Shown: piece after piece, positions 1 through 8,405 of the stretch
Numbering within the stretch: the stretch's first letter is position 1
How the letters are laid out: the number at the start of each line of letters is the position of its first letter
Translations under genes and position numbers: made by a program
From: Clostridia bacterium
Lineage (GTDB): Bacteria > Bacillota > Clostridia > UBA1381 > UBA9506
Reading direction: 5' to 3'
NCBI GenBank assembly: GCA_017416855.1
Contig: JAFQAZ010000001.1
Coordinates: 1-64,000 of the forward strand
Length of the DNA stretch: 64,000 nt
The notes under the pieces: model-generated
What the model saw: only the letters and a program-made list of their open reading frames with translations
Told to the model about the DNA's origin: nothing
The model's database searches: none

Positions 1-11
1 CCGGAACAAAC

Positions 12-38
12 TTAGGCAGAACATAATGTTCTGCCTAA
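12..38. terminator. Perfect palindrome upstream of tRNA-Asn
   Basis: A perfect inverted repeat (AGGCAGAACA, 3-base loop, TGTTCTGCCT, plus two flanking A/T pairs) lies just before the tRNA. There is no long T-run, so it may be a processing hairpin or the end of an upstream unit outside the window. Confidence 0.4.
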
Positions 39-44
39 ACATAT

Positions 45-120
45 TCCTCGATAGCTCAGTCGGTAGAGCCCGCGGCTGTTAACCGCGTTGTCGTTGGTTC
101 GAGTCCAACTCGGGGAGCCA
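45..120 (+). tRNA. tRNA-Asn (anticodon GTT), CCA encoded
   Basis: The cloverleaf is complete. The acceptor stem TCCTCGA pairs with TCGGGGA (one T-G wobble). The D-loop holds AGCTCAGTCGGTAGAG, the anticodon loop CTGTTAA has anticodon GTT, and the T-arm contains GGTTCGAGTCC. The discriminator base is G117, as expected for Asn, and CCA is encoded at 118-120. No second copy of its 3' end was seen downstream, so nothing shows that an element integrated here. Confidence 0.97.
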
Positions 121-121
121 G

Positions 122-156
122 AAAAAAGCGTACTGAAAATTTCAGTACGCTTTTTT
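122..156 (+). terminator. Rho-independent terminator after tRNA-Asn
   Basis: The stem AGCGTACTGAAA / TTTCAGTACGCT is followed by six T's starting about 20 bases after the tRNA CCA. The A-run on the 5' side makes it potentially bidirectional. Confidence 0.85.
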
Positions 157-157
157 C

Positions 158-345
158 AACGATATAAATTCCTGACGGAATTTGCGATATACCTTCGGTG
201 CGATATATTACTGCGTAATGTGATATGTCCCTTCGGGACGAGTTGAAGGAATTTATAGCATATCGCAATCGAACAAGGTGAGATTATATCGAATTTGCGA
301 AGCAAATATATCGCACGAGCGTTAGCGAGTATATCACCTAAATAT
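158..345. repeat. Tract of short hairpins joined by gatata/tatatc words
   Basis: Non-coding tract with at least six short palindromes in a row, for example CCTTCGG, ACTGCGTAAT, CCCTTCGGGA, TTTGCGAAGCAAA and GCGTTAGC. They are separated by recurring gatata, atatcg or tatatc words and flanked by gaatt/aattc. Several have UUCG-like tight loops. It resembles short palindromic repeat mosaics in clostridial genomes and shows no coding potential. From 346 to 525 I see only AT-rich sequence. Confidence 0.5.
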
Positions 346-525
346 ATATGTCATCTAAATCATTCGCTTCTTTCAATGGTTTAAGAACTTTTTGCAAAAA
401 ACAGTTTGGAAAAAAAGATAGATGCCAAGCGATTTTGAACCAGCCTTGAACTAACGACAACATATAATTCAAAAAATTGAACTAAAAATGTAAAACAAGA
501 ATTATAGGATACAAGTTTAAAACAC

Positions 526-541
526 CGTGTATGTTGACACG
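526..541. promoter_or_regulatory. Candidate operator for the LacI-type regulator
   Basis: The inverted repeat CGTGT-N6-ACACG overlaps the -35 hexamer of the GH116 promoter. LacI-family repressors usually bind such short palindromes at their own operon promoter, and the regulator gene is the second gene of this unit. The assignment is an inference. Confidence 0.45.
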
Positions 542-561
542 ATTTTTTACAATGATATAAT
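534..561 (+). promoter_or_regulatory. Promoter of the GH116-lacI unit
   Basis: TTGACA (534-539), 16-base spacer, TATAAT (556-561): both hexamers are consensus. The ribosome site GGAGGT (580-585) stands 6 bases before the ATG at 592. Confidence 0.8.
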
Positions 562-591
562 TAAAATAAATCATAATTTGGAGGTAATGTT

Positions 592-3117
592 ATGAAATAT
601 GTTGATCAATATACAAAGGAAATATCTTTTCCGTTAGGTGGAATTGGAACAGGGTGTATAGGGTTAGCCGGTGACGGCAGGCTTATTGACTGGGAAATTT
701 TTAACAGACCTGCAAAAGGCACTATAAACGGATATTCACATTTTGCCATAAAAGCCATAAAGGGCGGAAAACCAATCACTTATGTTCTTTGTGGTGATAT
801 TTTAAAAGATTATACAGGCAGCTACAGAGATATATTACATTCAGGTTATGGTTTTGGTCCGCATTTTTCAACACTGGGGGGACTTCCTCATTTTTCAAAT
901 ATTGAATTTAACGGAGAATTTCCGGTTGCAAAGATAAACTATCATGATGATAATTTTCCGGGAAAAGTATCATTGACGGCATTTAATCCTTTTATACCAA
1001 ATGATGCTAAAAACTCGAGCTTGCCGGCGGCATTCTTTCAAATTGAAATATTTAATACGTCAGATGAAACTATAAAATATCAGCTTGCAACATCTGTGCG
1101 TAATCCCTTTGGAAAGTCCTATAATAAGGCAAAGGAAACAGGAAATTATACAACGATTTTCATGAAAAATGCAGAGCTTGCGCCAGATGATCTTAAATAC
1201 GGAGATATGACAGTAGCGACGGACTGTGAGAAAGCATATACACAAAGCTACTGGTACAGAGGCAGATGGCAGGACGGTATAGTTAGCTTCTGGTCTGATT
1301 TTAATAGCGTAGAGAACATAAAAGAAAGAAATTATGATACATACAATGATTACGATACATCGTCCCTTGTTTCGGAAGTCGAAATCAAACCGGGTGAGCT
1401 TAAGAAAATTAAAATTGTATTGTCATGGAATATACCATACACCTATAATTACTGGAATGAATGTAGAAATGAAGATGGTACACATAAAGCCTGGAAAAAT
1501 TATTATGCCACGGTTTTTGAAAATTCGTTTGATACTGCAAAATATGCACTTGACAATTGGAACGACTTATATAAAAGAACAATGCAGTTTAAAAATGAAT
1601 TGCACAGTATGACTTTGCCTCAAGAGGTAATTGACGCAGCTTCTGCAAATTTATCAGTACTGAAATCACCTACCGTTTTAAGACTTGAAGATGGTTCTTT
1701 CTATGGTTGGGAGGGAGTCCATGTTGATTCTGGTTCTTGCGAAGGAACTTGTCAGCATGTGTGGAATTACGCTTATGCTTTGTGCTTTTTATTTTCGGAG
1801 CTTGAACGTTCAATAAGAGATTTAGAGTTTAAATACTCGACAGATTTTGACGGCAGAATGGGATTCAGATTACAGCTTCCGATTGGGAGGAAAATGAGTC
1901 AACGCAGAGCCTGTGTTGACGGACAAATGGGAGCTGTTATAAAGTGCTACCGCGAATGGAAAATATCCGGTAATGACACATGGCTTAATGATAACTGGGA
2001 GAACATCAAAAGAGTCCTTGAATACGCATGGAGCAGTGACAACTGTGATTTATGGGATTACGATAAGGACGGAGTGTTGGAAGGACGACAGCACCATACA
2101 CTTGATATGGAATTGTTCGGACCGTCTTCATGGCTTGAGGGTTTTTATCTTGCGGCACTAAAAGCGGCAGCTGAAATGGCAGAGTATCTTAATGATTTGG
2201 AAAAGGCAAAAGAATACCGCGAAATGTTTGAAAAAGGATATAAATGGACAAAAGAGAATCTTTTTAATGGAAAATACTTCATCCATAAGTGTGACATATC
2301 CGACAAGAGTATAGTAGATAAGTTCGGTGCTTGTGATGAATATTGGAACGAAGAGGTAAAGCAGATAAAATACCAGATTTGTGAAGGTTCAATAATTGAT
2401 CAGGTTCTTGCACAGTGGCATGCGGATTTGCTGGGATTGGGAGATATATTTGATAAAGAACAGGTGAATGCGGCACTTTCTAATATGATGAAAAACAATT
2501 ATAAGGAAAGTATGAGGTATTTTGCAAATCCATGGAGATTGTTTTCATTAAATGATGAATCCGGAACGGTTATATGTGACTATCCGGATGGCGTAGAAAA
2601 GCCGAGAATTCCGGTTCCTTACTGCGAAGAAACAATGACCGGATTTGAGTATTCTTTTGCAGGACTTTTATGCTCAAGAGGAAAAATTGATGATGGATTA
2701 AAGGTTGTTAAGGCTGTACGTGACAGATTTGACGGTAACAACAGAAATCCCTGGAATGAATTTGAGTGTGGAAGCAATTATGCACGTGCTATGGCAAGTT
2801 ATGCACTGATTCCGATATTAAGTGGGTTTGAATTTGATATGCCACATCATCATATCGGCTTTAATCCCTGCAAAGTAAATGATTTCAAGTGTATATGGAG
2901 TCTGGCTGATGCTTGGGGGAATTTTGAGGTTAATAACAATACTGTGAGAATCAATGTATATGAAGGTGAAATTAATCTTAAATCATTGAGCTTGAAATTT
3001 TGCAACAAAATTTCAAACGTAAAAATTGATGGAAAAGACATTGATTTTGAGTTCGAAAATGGTATAATATATTTTAAGGAAACAAGTCTTTCAAAATATG
3101 TGGAGATTATATTATGA
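592..3117 (+). CDS. GH116-family glycoside hydrolase (beta-glucosidase/glucosylceramidase-like)
   Basis: An 841-residue protein with no signal peptide, so probably cytoplasmic. The N-terminal opening FPLGGIGTGCIG followed by DWEIFNRP is typical of GH116 (GBA2-like) enzymes, which pair an N-terminal beta-sandwich (about 1-330) with an (alpha/alpha)6 barrel (about 340-800). Candidate catalytic residues are Glu384 in the CEGTCQHVWNY stretch (nucleophile position) and Asp505 in HTLDMELFGPSSW (acid/base position), assigned by alignment from memory. Family members cleave beta-glucosides or beta-xylosides. The gene ends in an ATGA overlap with the LacI-type regulator. The segment is visibly more AT-rich than the genes after 5100, which may mean transfer. 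The natural substrate is unknown. Confidence 0.85.
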   Translation: MKYVDQYTKEISFPLGGIGTGCIGLAGDGRLIDWEIFNRPAKGTINGYSHFAIKAIKGGKPITYVLCGDILKDYTGSYRDILHSGYGFGPHFSTLGGLPHFSNIEFNGEFPVAKINYHDDNFPGKVSLTAFNPFIPNDAKNSSLPAAFFQIEIFNTSDETIKYQLATSVRNPFGKSYNKAKETGNYTTIFMKNAELAPDDLKYGDMTVATDCEKAYTQSYWYRGRWQDGIVSFWSDFNSVENIKERNYDTYNDYDTSSLVSEVEIKPGELKKIKIVLSWNIPYTYNYWNECRNEDGTHKAWKNYYATVFENSFDTAKYALDNWNDLYKRTMQFKNELHSMTLPQEVIDAASANLSVLKSPTVLRLEDGSFYGWEGVHVDSGSCEGTCQHVWNYAYALCFLFSELERSIRDLEFKYSTDFDGRMGFRLQLPIGRKMSQRRACVDGQMGAVIKCYREWKISGNDTWLNDNWENIKRVLEYAWSSDNCDLWDYDKDGVLEGRQHHTLDMELFGPSSWLEGFYLAALKAAAEMAEYLNDLEKAKEYREMFEKGYKWTKENLFNGKYFIHKCDISDKSIVDKFGACDEYWNEEVKQIKYQICEGSIIDQVLAQWHADLLGLGDIFDKEQVNAALSNMMKNNYKESMRYFANPWRLFSLNDESGTVICDYPDGVEKPRIPVPYCEETMTGFEYSFAGLLCSRGKIDDGLKVVKAVRDRFDGNNRNPWNEFECGSNYARAMASYALIPILSGFEFDMPHHHIGFNPCKVNDFKCIWSLADAWGNFEVNNNTVRINVYEGEINLKSLSLKFCNKISNVKIDGKDIDFEFENGIIYFKETSLSKYVEIIL

Positions 3118-4022
3118 AAGACCTTAAAATAACAACCTCTCAGATTGCAAAGATATGTAATGTTTCGCAAGGTACAGTTGACAGAGCTTTGAATAACAGA
3201 CCTGATATTAAGGCTGAAACAAAGCAGAAGATTCTTGATGTTGCAAGGCAATATGGTTATCGTGAATATATCAGTACACGCCCTGACAAAATTGTGGGAC
3301 AAATAGGAATTGTTGTATTTAATTTAAACAACGAATACTTTTCAGAACTTATAACTGAAATTGAATATGTTTTAAGAGAAGAAGGACTCGGAGCTGTTAT
3401 AATGATGAGCCATTATGACGGACAATATGAGATAGAATGTATTCGCAATTTATATAATATGGGAGTGAAGGGGATTATTCTATGCTCCGTGAACAATGGA
3501 GTTGAATTTCAAAATTATCTGAAACTTTTTGATATACCTATTGTTGCTGTAGGAAACAGAGTTGAATCATTACCTTATGTGGGAATTGATGATTTCGCTG
3601 CAATGAGGGAAATGACAGAAAAAGTTCTAAGAGATAAGCCTGAAAATATTATCTATTTTTCACCTGCACTCAATTTTTCTGATGCTTATGCACAGAGAAG
3701 AAGATATGAAGCATTTCTGAGCGTTGTGGGTGATGAGAAGTATAGTGTTGTAACGAATATAGAAGATATAAAAGAATCTTATGATGAAAAAACTTCAATT
3801 ATATCATCTAATGATTATTATGCACTCAAGGTGTATTTCAAAACAAGCAATGTAAAGGTTGTTGGGTTTGATAATATAAAAGCTATTGACAAGTACAAAA
3901 TAGATATTGATTCTGTTGGTTATTCTGTGGCTGAAATTGCAAATGCGGCAGTAGAGATTATAATGTGCAACGGAAAGGAAAGTGTTATTGTAAAACACTT
4001 TATTGCAGAACATACAGTATAG
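3114..4022 (+). CDS. LacI-family transcriptional regulator
   Basis: 302 residues. The N-terminal LacI-type helix-turn-helix (about 6-30, TSQIAKICNVSQGTVDRALN) is followed by a hinge region and a periplasmic-binding-like sensor domain starting with GIVVFNLNNEYF (about 63 onward). It is slightly shorter than the usual 330-345 residues, mainly at the C-terminus. The start overlaps the stop of the GH116 gene by 4 bases, so the two are translationally coupled. It probably represses the unit through the palindrome at 526-541 until a sugar released by or related to the GH116 substrate binds. The effector cannot be told from sequence. Confidence 0.9.
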   Translation: MKDLKITTSQIAKICNVSQGTVDRALNNRPDIKAETKQKILDVARQYGYREYISTRPDKIVGQIGIVVFNLNNEYFSELITEIEYVLREEGLGAVIMMSHYDGQYEIECIRNLYNMGVKGIILCSVNNGVEFQNYLKLFDIPIVAVGNRVESLPYVGIDDFAAMREMTEKVLRDKPENIIYFSPALNFSDAYAQRRRYEAFLSVVGDEKYSVVTNIEDIKESYDEKTSIISSNDYYALKVYFKTSNVKVVGFDNIKAIDKYKIDIDSVGYSVAEIANAAVEIIMCNGKESVIVKHFIAEHTV

Positions 4023-4110
4023 TTTAAAGTTATATCTGAATAACCGGCATCTAAATCGTTCACTGATTCTAAGCTTTGATATATAAGGGACAAAATTTTT
4101 ATATTGGATA

Positions 4111-4162
4111 TTGGCGAAAAAACTTGATAAAACATATAAAATCGTGTATTTTGTAACGATTT
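4111..4162 (+). promoter_or_regulatory. Weak promoter with an inverted repeat before the small ORF
   Basis: TTGGCG (4111-4116), 18-base spacer, TATAAA (4135-4140). The inverted repeat AAATCGT-N10-ACGATTT (4139-4162) overlaps the expected start site. It shares the CGTGT word with the operator at 526-541, so common control is possible but speculative. Confidence 0.35.
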
Positions 4163-4207
4163 AGATTCAAATCTAAATGGTATGTATGGGAACGAAAGGA
4201 GAAAAAT

Positions 4208-4300
4208 ATGTATCTGGTTCGTAATGATTATAATCACCCATCATTTATCTGCTATGTTGAAGCATTGAATAATGTATATAACTCAAGAAAAAGCTGGTAG
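4208..4300 (+). CDS. Small ORF, 30 residues, unknown
   Basis: A 30-codon frame beginning MYLVRNDYNHP and ending SRKSW. The ribosome site AAAGGAG is well placed before the ATG. Its TAG stop overlaps the GGAGG of the next gene (ATG 4312), which suggests translational coupling. No signal peptide or known domain is visible. It may be a regulatory leader peptide or the remnant of a longer gene. Function not recognised. Confidence 0.4.
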   Translation: MYLVRNDYNHPSFICYVEALNNVYNSRKSW

Positions 4301-4311
4301 GAGGAATTACA

Positions 4312-4941
4312 ATGGCACTAATTAACTGTCCTAATTGTGGCTATCCGTTAAATTTATTTGAAATTAAAGATAATGAAAAGAGTAAAAATAAAAACTTATT
4401 TAAGAAGAAATGGTTTTGGGTTTCAGCTATATGTTTTGTGTTGTTAACTTCAATAGTATTGTTTGCATCAAATAATGCAAGAACTGAAAACTACAATATA
4501 GAGATATGTACTGCGGTGGATGAAATAATGGCTGTGTCTGCTGATACTGAAAATGTCGGTAATCAGATATGTTCTGTGTGGAATAATGCAATTTGGGGCA
4601 AGAGTAATGAAAATACTGCTAAATATACAAGCACAGCAAAAGATTTCAATGAGGCTTTAAGTAATTTATTTGCTGATGAAGAGTTTATAAACAAGATTAC
4701 AGCCATTAGAAATAAGCAAAGCGAAATTGACACTTATCTTGGAAAACTTAAAAACCCTCCTGAAAAATTTGAAGACGCATATGATGAATTTAAAGAATTA
4801 TATTATGCTTACTCTGATTATGTGGATTTTGTAATTTCGTGCAAAGGTAGTTATAATACATATACAGAAGATTTGTCTAAAAAGAGTTCGGTATTAATGG
4901 AAAGTTATAGAGAGATAAAAGTAGAATTGCTTGGTGAATAG
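4312..4941 (+). CDS. Zinc-ribbon-like single-pass membrane protein, unknown
   Basis: 209 residues. The N-terminus has one CPNC knuckle (residues 6-9), a half zinc-ribbon of the kind found in short-ribbon membrane proteins. A basic stretch KNKNLFKKK precedes one transmembrane helix (about 36-52, WVSAICFVLLTSIVLFA). The remaining 150 residues are hydrophilic, helix-rich and presumably outside the cell, with no cysteines that look catalytic. It is AT-rich like the upstream genes. The ribosome site AGGAGG overlaps the stop of the small ORF. Function not recognised. Confidence 0.6.
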   Translation: MALINCPNCGYPLNLFEIKDNEKSKNKNLFKKKWFWVSAICFVLLTSIVLFASNNARTENYNIEICTAVDEIMAVSADTENVGNQICSVWNNAIWGKSNENTAKYTSTAKDFNEALSNLFADEEFINKITAIRNKQSEIDTYLGKLKNPPEKFEDAYDEFKELYYAYSDYVDFVISCKGSYNTYTEDLSKKSSVLMESYREIKVELLGE

Positions 4942-4958
4942 ATTTTTTTGTCCCTAAC

Positions 4959-4986
4959 TTGACAAAATCATAGAATAAACTATACA
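4959..4986 (+). promoter_or_regulatory. Promoter of the HtrA-like gene
   Basis: TTGACA (4959-4964), 16-base spacer, TATACA (4981-4986). It leaves a 5' UTR of about 140 bases before the coding region at 5133. No recognised riboswitch was seen in that UTR. Confidence 0.6.
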
Positions 4987-5132
4987 CTGCATATAAGCTT
5001 ACAAATTTTGAAGGCAGTCACAGAACAGCTTTTCCTTGAGTGAAGCTCTGGAAAAAAATAATTTTTGACTCTCTTCGATGATACAAGCATAGCATTGAAG
5101 TAAATACAGTAAAGACTAAGGAGAGGATTTTT

Positions 5133-6242
5133 ATCAAGTATAGGAAAATATGGTTAAGTGTCCTGTTGGCGGTACTGTTTTTGGGCGGCACGGTTTTTGC
5201 ACAAAACAGCACGAAGGTTTATGTGAACGGAATGCGTGTAGATGCGAAGGTGATTATGGATAATGGCACCACTTATGTTCCTCTGCGAGCAGTCGGGGAA
5301 TCTTTGGGCGCTAATGTTTCCTGGGATGCGGCCACTTCTACTGCCTATGTAACAATGACAGAAGAAGATGTAATCGCCAAGCTTGTGGCCGATGCGAGTC
5401 CCAGCGTGGTTGCAATTGTTGGTAATTATGCGGGAACGGGCTCAGCTTATCAGTATAACAACCCCACGGTGCACGGTAGCGGTGTTATTTATAAAAGTAA
5501 TGGTTATATTATAACCAATGCCCATGTTGTGGATGAAATTAAAAATTTAACGGTGGTTATGAATGACGGAACCACCTTGCCGGGGAAGGTCCTGTTTTCA
5601 GATACGGATGCAGATCTGGCTGTGGTAAAGGTGGAGAAACTGGGCTTGCGGCCAATTGCCATGGCGGCACCGGAAACGGTGGTTTCCGGTAAAACAGCGA
5701 TTGCCATCGGTACGCCTATTTCTCTTTCTATGCGCAACACTGTCACCAAAGGTATTGTCAGCGGTTGTGATGTTTCTCTGACCGGTTCTTACTATAAATT
5801 ATTGCAAACCGATGCAGCCATTAACCCAGGGAATAGTGGCGGCCCGCTATTAAACTCCAAAGGCGAGCTGATAGGCATTAATTCCTCTAAGTTTGTCAGC
5901 GCTGAAATTGATAATATCGGCTTTGCCATTCCTATAGACACGGTACAATATGTTATTCAGCAATTTGAAACCAACGGTTATATTATGAGACCAAGCTTTC
6001 AGATTGAATTTGATGAACCATGGGAAACAAAAATCGGCTTGCCTACCCAAAAGGGCATAACGGTCAAAAAGTCTTCGGTATCTCAGCTTGCTGTCGGGGA
6101 TGTAGTCACTGCGATCAACGGTATAGCAGTGCATAGTGTGGCAGATTGGAATGAAGCATTAAAAGATACGTATAGCGGCAGAGCCATCACGGTTTCCTAT
6201 CAACGGAACAATGTGGCGGCTGAAACAAAAATAAACGGATAG
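5133..6242 (+). CDS. Secreted HtrA-type serine protease with N-terminal copper-amine-oxidase-like domain
   Basis: Predicted 369 residues from an AUC start. The order is signal peptide (basic KYRK, hydrophobic core, cleavage after TVFA), copper-amine-oxidase-like N1 domain (VNGMRVDAKV...YVPLRAVGESLGA), trypsin-like S1C domain and a C-terminal PDZ domain. The triad is clear: His in TNAHVVD, Asp in DTDADLAVV, Ser in NPGNSGGPL. Start choice: the first usual codon in frame is TTG at 5166, but that would cut the signal peptide in half and has no ribosome site. AAGGAG (5118-5123) sits 9 bases before ATC 5133, and no ATG, GTG or TTG lies in frame between the stop at 5079 and 5166. It should degrade misfolded exported proteins at the cell surface. 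Confidence 0.85.
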   Translation: MKYRKIWLSVLLAVLFLGGTVFAQNSTKVYVNGMRVDAKVIMDNGTTYVPLRAVGESLGANVSWDAATSTAYVTMTEEDVIAKLVADASPSVVAIVGNYAGTGSAYQYNNPTVHGSGVIYKSNGYIITNAHVVDEIKNLTVVMNDGTTLPGKVLFSDTDADLAVVKVEKLGLRPIAMAAPETVVSGKTAIAIGTPISLSMRNTVTKGIVSGCDVSLTGSYYKLLQTDAAINPGNSGGPLLNSKGELIGINSSKFVSAEIDNIGFAIPIDTVQYVIQQFETNGYIMRPSFQIEFDEPWETKIGLPTQKGITVKKSSVSQLAVGDVVTAINGIAVHSVADWNEALKDTYSGRAITVSYQRNNVAAETKING

Positions 6243-6253
6243 GAGAGAGTATA

Positions 6254-8140
6254 ATGAAAAAAAGAATGATTGTAATGGTCCTGGTGTTTTCCCTGCTGGC
6301 ATCTCTTTGCGGTGTGTCTGCTTTTGCAGAGGAAAAAGATGTAGAAATTAAATTCAGCGTGGGTGATGATACCCTGCTGATTAATGGTGAGTCTGTAACT
6401 GTTGCTAAACCCTATGTGGTGGGAGACGGTGTAACGCTGGTTCCTGTTCGTGTGATTACAGAAGCATTTGGAGCCACAGTAGGTTGGGACGGGGAAACAC
6501 AGACCGTAACTCTGACCTATCCCGATGTCAACATTATTCTGCAGATTAAAAATCCTGTTGCCGAGGTTAATAAGCGGGCTGAAACCCTGCTGGCAGCGCC
6601 GGAGCTTACCAATGGTTATACCATGGTGCCCCTTCGTTTTATTTCTGAAAACTTTGGTGCTCAGGTTTCCTATGATAATGATACCAGAGCCATTACCGTC
6701 ACCAAAACAGCAGATGGCGAAGGCTCTATGGTTGTGGGCATGAATGAAAGTAAGTTTATTGGTGACAGCTACTATGGCTGGCGAATGGAAAACCCCAAGA
6801 ATATGCAAATGACCTGGCGTAGCTTTGATGGCAGCGAGATGGAATTCAGCTATGATGACAGTAACTGGATCGGCATTATGCTGCAGGCAAAACCGGAAGA
6901 GTATGATTTTGAAGAATCCTTCTCTGAATGGAAATCCTCTTTCCAAGGGTATTCTACTCTTGTGAAAGCAGATAAGGATACCGCAACAACCGGTAAAAAA
7001 GTAATGCATTTTCAGTTAAAAGATAAAACGGATTTTATGGATATGTACGAAATTGAAACCGAAAAGTATCTTTATCTGGTAGAGGGAAGTTTTCAGAATG
7101 ACAATAAAGAGTTAAAAGAGGAAGCCCTTCGGATTTTATCCACGTTTGAGACGACTTTCGAAAGTACAGACACCTATGACCTATCCAATGTGAAGGATGG
7201 GGTACGCAAATTTGAAGCAGAGACGATGAAAGTGTCCATCTCCGTTCCTCAGGAGTTTTATATGCAGTCGGATGAAGACTCCGAAAATTCCTTTGTATTT
7301 ATGAGCGGTGAAGCAGAGAATGATTCTGCTATTCATATGGAAATCTATTCCAAGGACAATGTAAAGAGTGCACAGGAACTGGCAGTTTTCGATCAGACAA
7401 GAAATAAAAAGACTCTTAACGAAGAGATTGTGGTGGCCTTTGATGATGAAGTTAAAGAGCAGGCATATGATCATTTTGTTGCCAATGTATACACCTATGA
7501 GTTTAAAACCTCGGATCAGAATCTGTATGTAAAAGATGCTTTCTTTGAAAAAGGGGAATATGTTTATAACATTGCAGTGCACGTGCAGCTTCCTAATGAA
7601 GAAAAAGAGGCATATGCCGATAGAATTATTAATAGCGTGACAGCTGAAGAGGTCGATTTTAATGAGGTAGGGAGCATTCTGCTGAACAATGTGGCACCGG
7701 AAGGGGTAACGAAGGTTGAGGACTTGAATAAATGCACTTTAGAAATGCCGAAGTCCTTTATGGAAATATCTGCTTCTAAAACAGGCATTGTATACACCGA
7801 TATTACCTCCGGAACAGCGTTTGTTGCCACTGTGTTAACGGATGATGAATATAATTATACAAAAGTCAGAAATGAATTAAAAGAAACGGAAACCATGCAA
7901 AAGAAAATGGAGGGCGTTACCATCACCAAAACACTGGAAGAGGCAAGCGTCGGCAACAAGAAGTTTCTTAAGCTGTGCTTTAAAACCGTAGAAAATGAAG
8001 CGACAATTTATACAGAGGTGCATGCCATAGCGCATAGTGGGATGGCATACCTCTTTATGGCGGTATATCCCGAGCTGGGTTATTCTGCATATGCAAGAGA
8101 AACTGTGGGAAATATTTTAAAATCCGTGAATTTTAAATAA
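6254..8140 (+). CDS. Secreted protein with two copper-amine-oxidase-like domains
   Basis: 628 residues with a signal peptide (MKKRM, hydrophobic core, cleavage near VSAFA-EE). Two copper-amine-oxidase-like N1 repeats follow (about 40-95 and 100-155), marked by VPVRVITEAFGA and VPLRFISENFGA. These repeats are common in Firmicute surface proteins and carry no oxidase activity. The remaining 460 residues contain what look like two or three related beta-rich units of about 140 residues, each with a late 'YVYNIAVH' or 'YLFMAVYPE' strand. Their function is unknown. It lies 11 bases after the HtrA-like gene and probably shares its transcript. Confidence 0.7.
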   Translation: MKKRMIVMVLVFSLLASLCGVSAFAEEKDVEIKFSVGDDTLLINGESVTVAKPYVVGDGVTLVPVRVITEAFGATVGWDGETQTVTLTYPDVNIILQIKNPVAEVNKRAETLLAAPELTNGYTMVPLRFISENFGAQVSYDNDTRAITVTKTADGEGSMVVGMNESKFIGDSYYGWRMENPKNMQMTWRSFDGSEMEFSYDDSNWIGIMLQAKPEEYDFEESFSEWKSSFQGYSTLVKADKDTATTGKKVMHFQLKDKTDFMDMYEIETEKYLYLVEGSFQNDNKELKEEALRILSTFETTFESTDTYDLSNVKDGVRKFEAETMKVSISVPQEFYMQSDEDSENSFVFMSGEAENDSAIHMEIYSKDNVKSAQELAVFDQTRNKKTLNEEIVVAFDDEVKEQAYDHFVANVYTYEFKTSDQNLYVKDAFFEKGEYVYNIAVHVQLPNEEKEAYADRIINSVTAEEVDFNEVGSILLNNVAPEGVTKVEDLNKCTLEMPKSFMEISASKTGIVYTDITSGTAFVATVLTDDEYNYTKVRNELKETETMQKKMEGVTITKTLEEASVGNKKFLKLCFKTVENEATIYTEVHAIAHSGMAYLFMAVYPELGYSAYARETVGNILKSVNFK

Positions 8141-8368
8141 ATGGGAAAGATGAAAATGGATGTTATTGTGGGCGGTAAATACCGTCACTATAAAGGGAAT
8201 GAATATATTGTGCTGGCAATAGCCAACCATTCGGAAACAGAAGAAGAGATGGTGGTCTATCAGGCACTGTATGGCGAACAAAGGGTTTGGGTGCGTCCTA
8301 AATCGATGTGGCATGAAACGGTTACATTGCAAAACGGCGAACAGGTGCTCCGTTTTCAGTTGCTATAA
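8141..8368 (+). CDS. DUF1653 family protein
   Basis: Up to 75 residues. The core GGKYRHYKGNEYIVLAIA...VVYQALYGEQRVWVRP is the DUF1653 signature, a small beta-barrel-like family of unknown role. The frame opens directly after the stop of the preceding gene. ATG codons at 8141, 8150 and 8156 are all possible starts, and 8156 (MDVIVGGKYRH) best matches the usual family length. It ends just before a strong terminator and is probably the last gene of the HtrA-like transcript. Confidence 0.8.
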   Translation: MGKMKMDVIVGGKYRHYKGNEYIVLAIANHSETEEEMVVYQALYGEQRVWVRPKSMWHETVTLQNGEQVLRFQLL

Positions 8369-8371
8369 TAA

Positions 8372-8405
8372 AAAGAAAGAGATTCATGATTGAATCTCTT
8401 TCTTT
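8372..8405. terminator. Bidirectional terminator
   Basis: A perfect 15-bp stem (AAAGAAAGAGATTCA) with a 4-base loop and A/T-rich flanks on both sides. It serves the convergent plus-strand DUF1653 gene and minus-strand araC gene, whose stop codon lies inside the stem. Confidence 0.9.

Noticed and set aside
56-268. 70-codon minus-strand frame containing RVGLEPTTTRL
   Set aside because: It overlaps the tRNA and hairpin tract; this word is a known artefact of tRNA antisense translation.
1-5100. Integrative element at tRNA-Asn
   Set aside because: No integrase gene and no repeat of the tRNA 3' end were seen; only composition suggests transfer.
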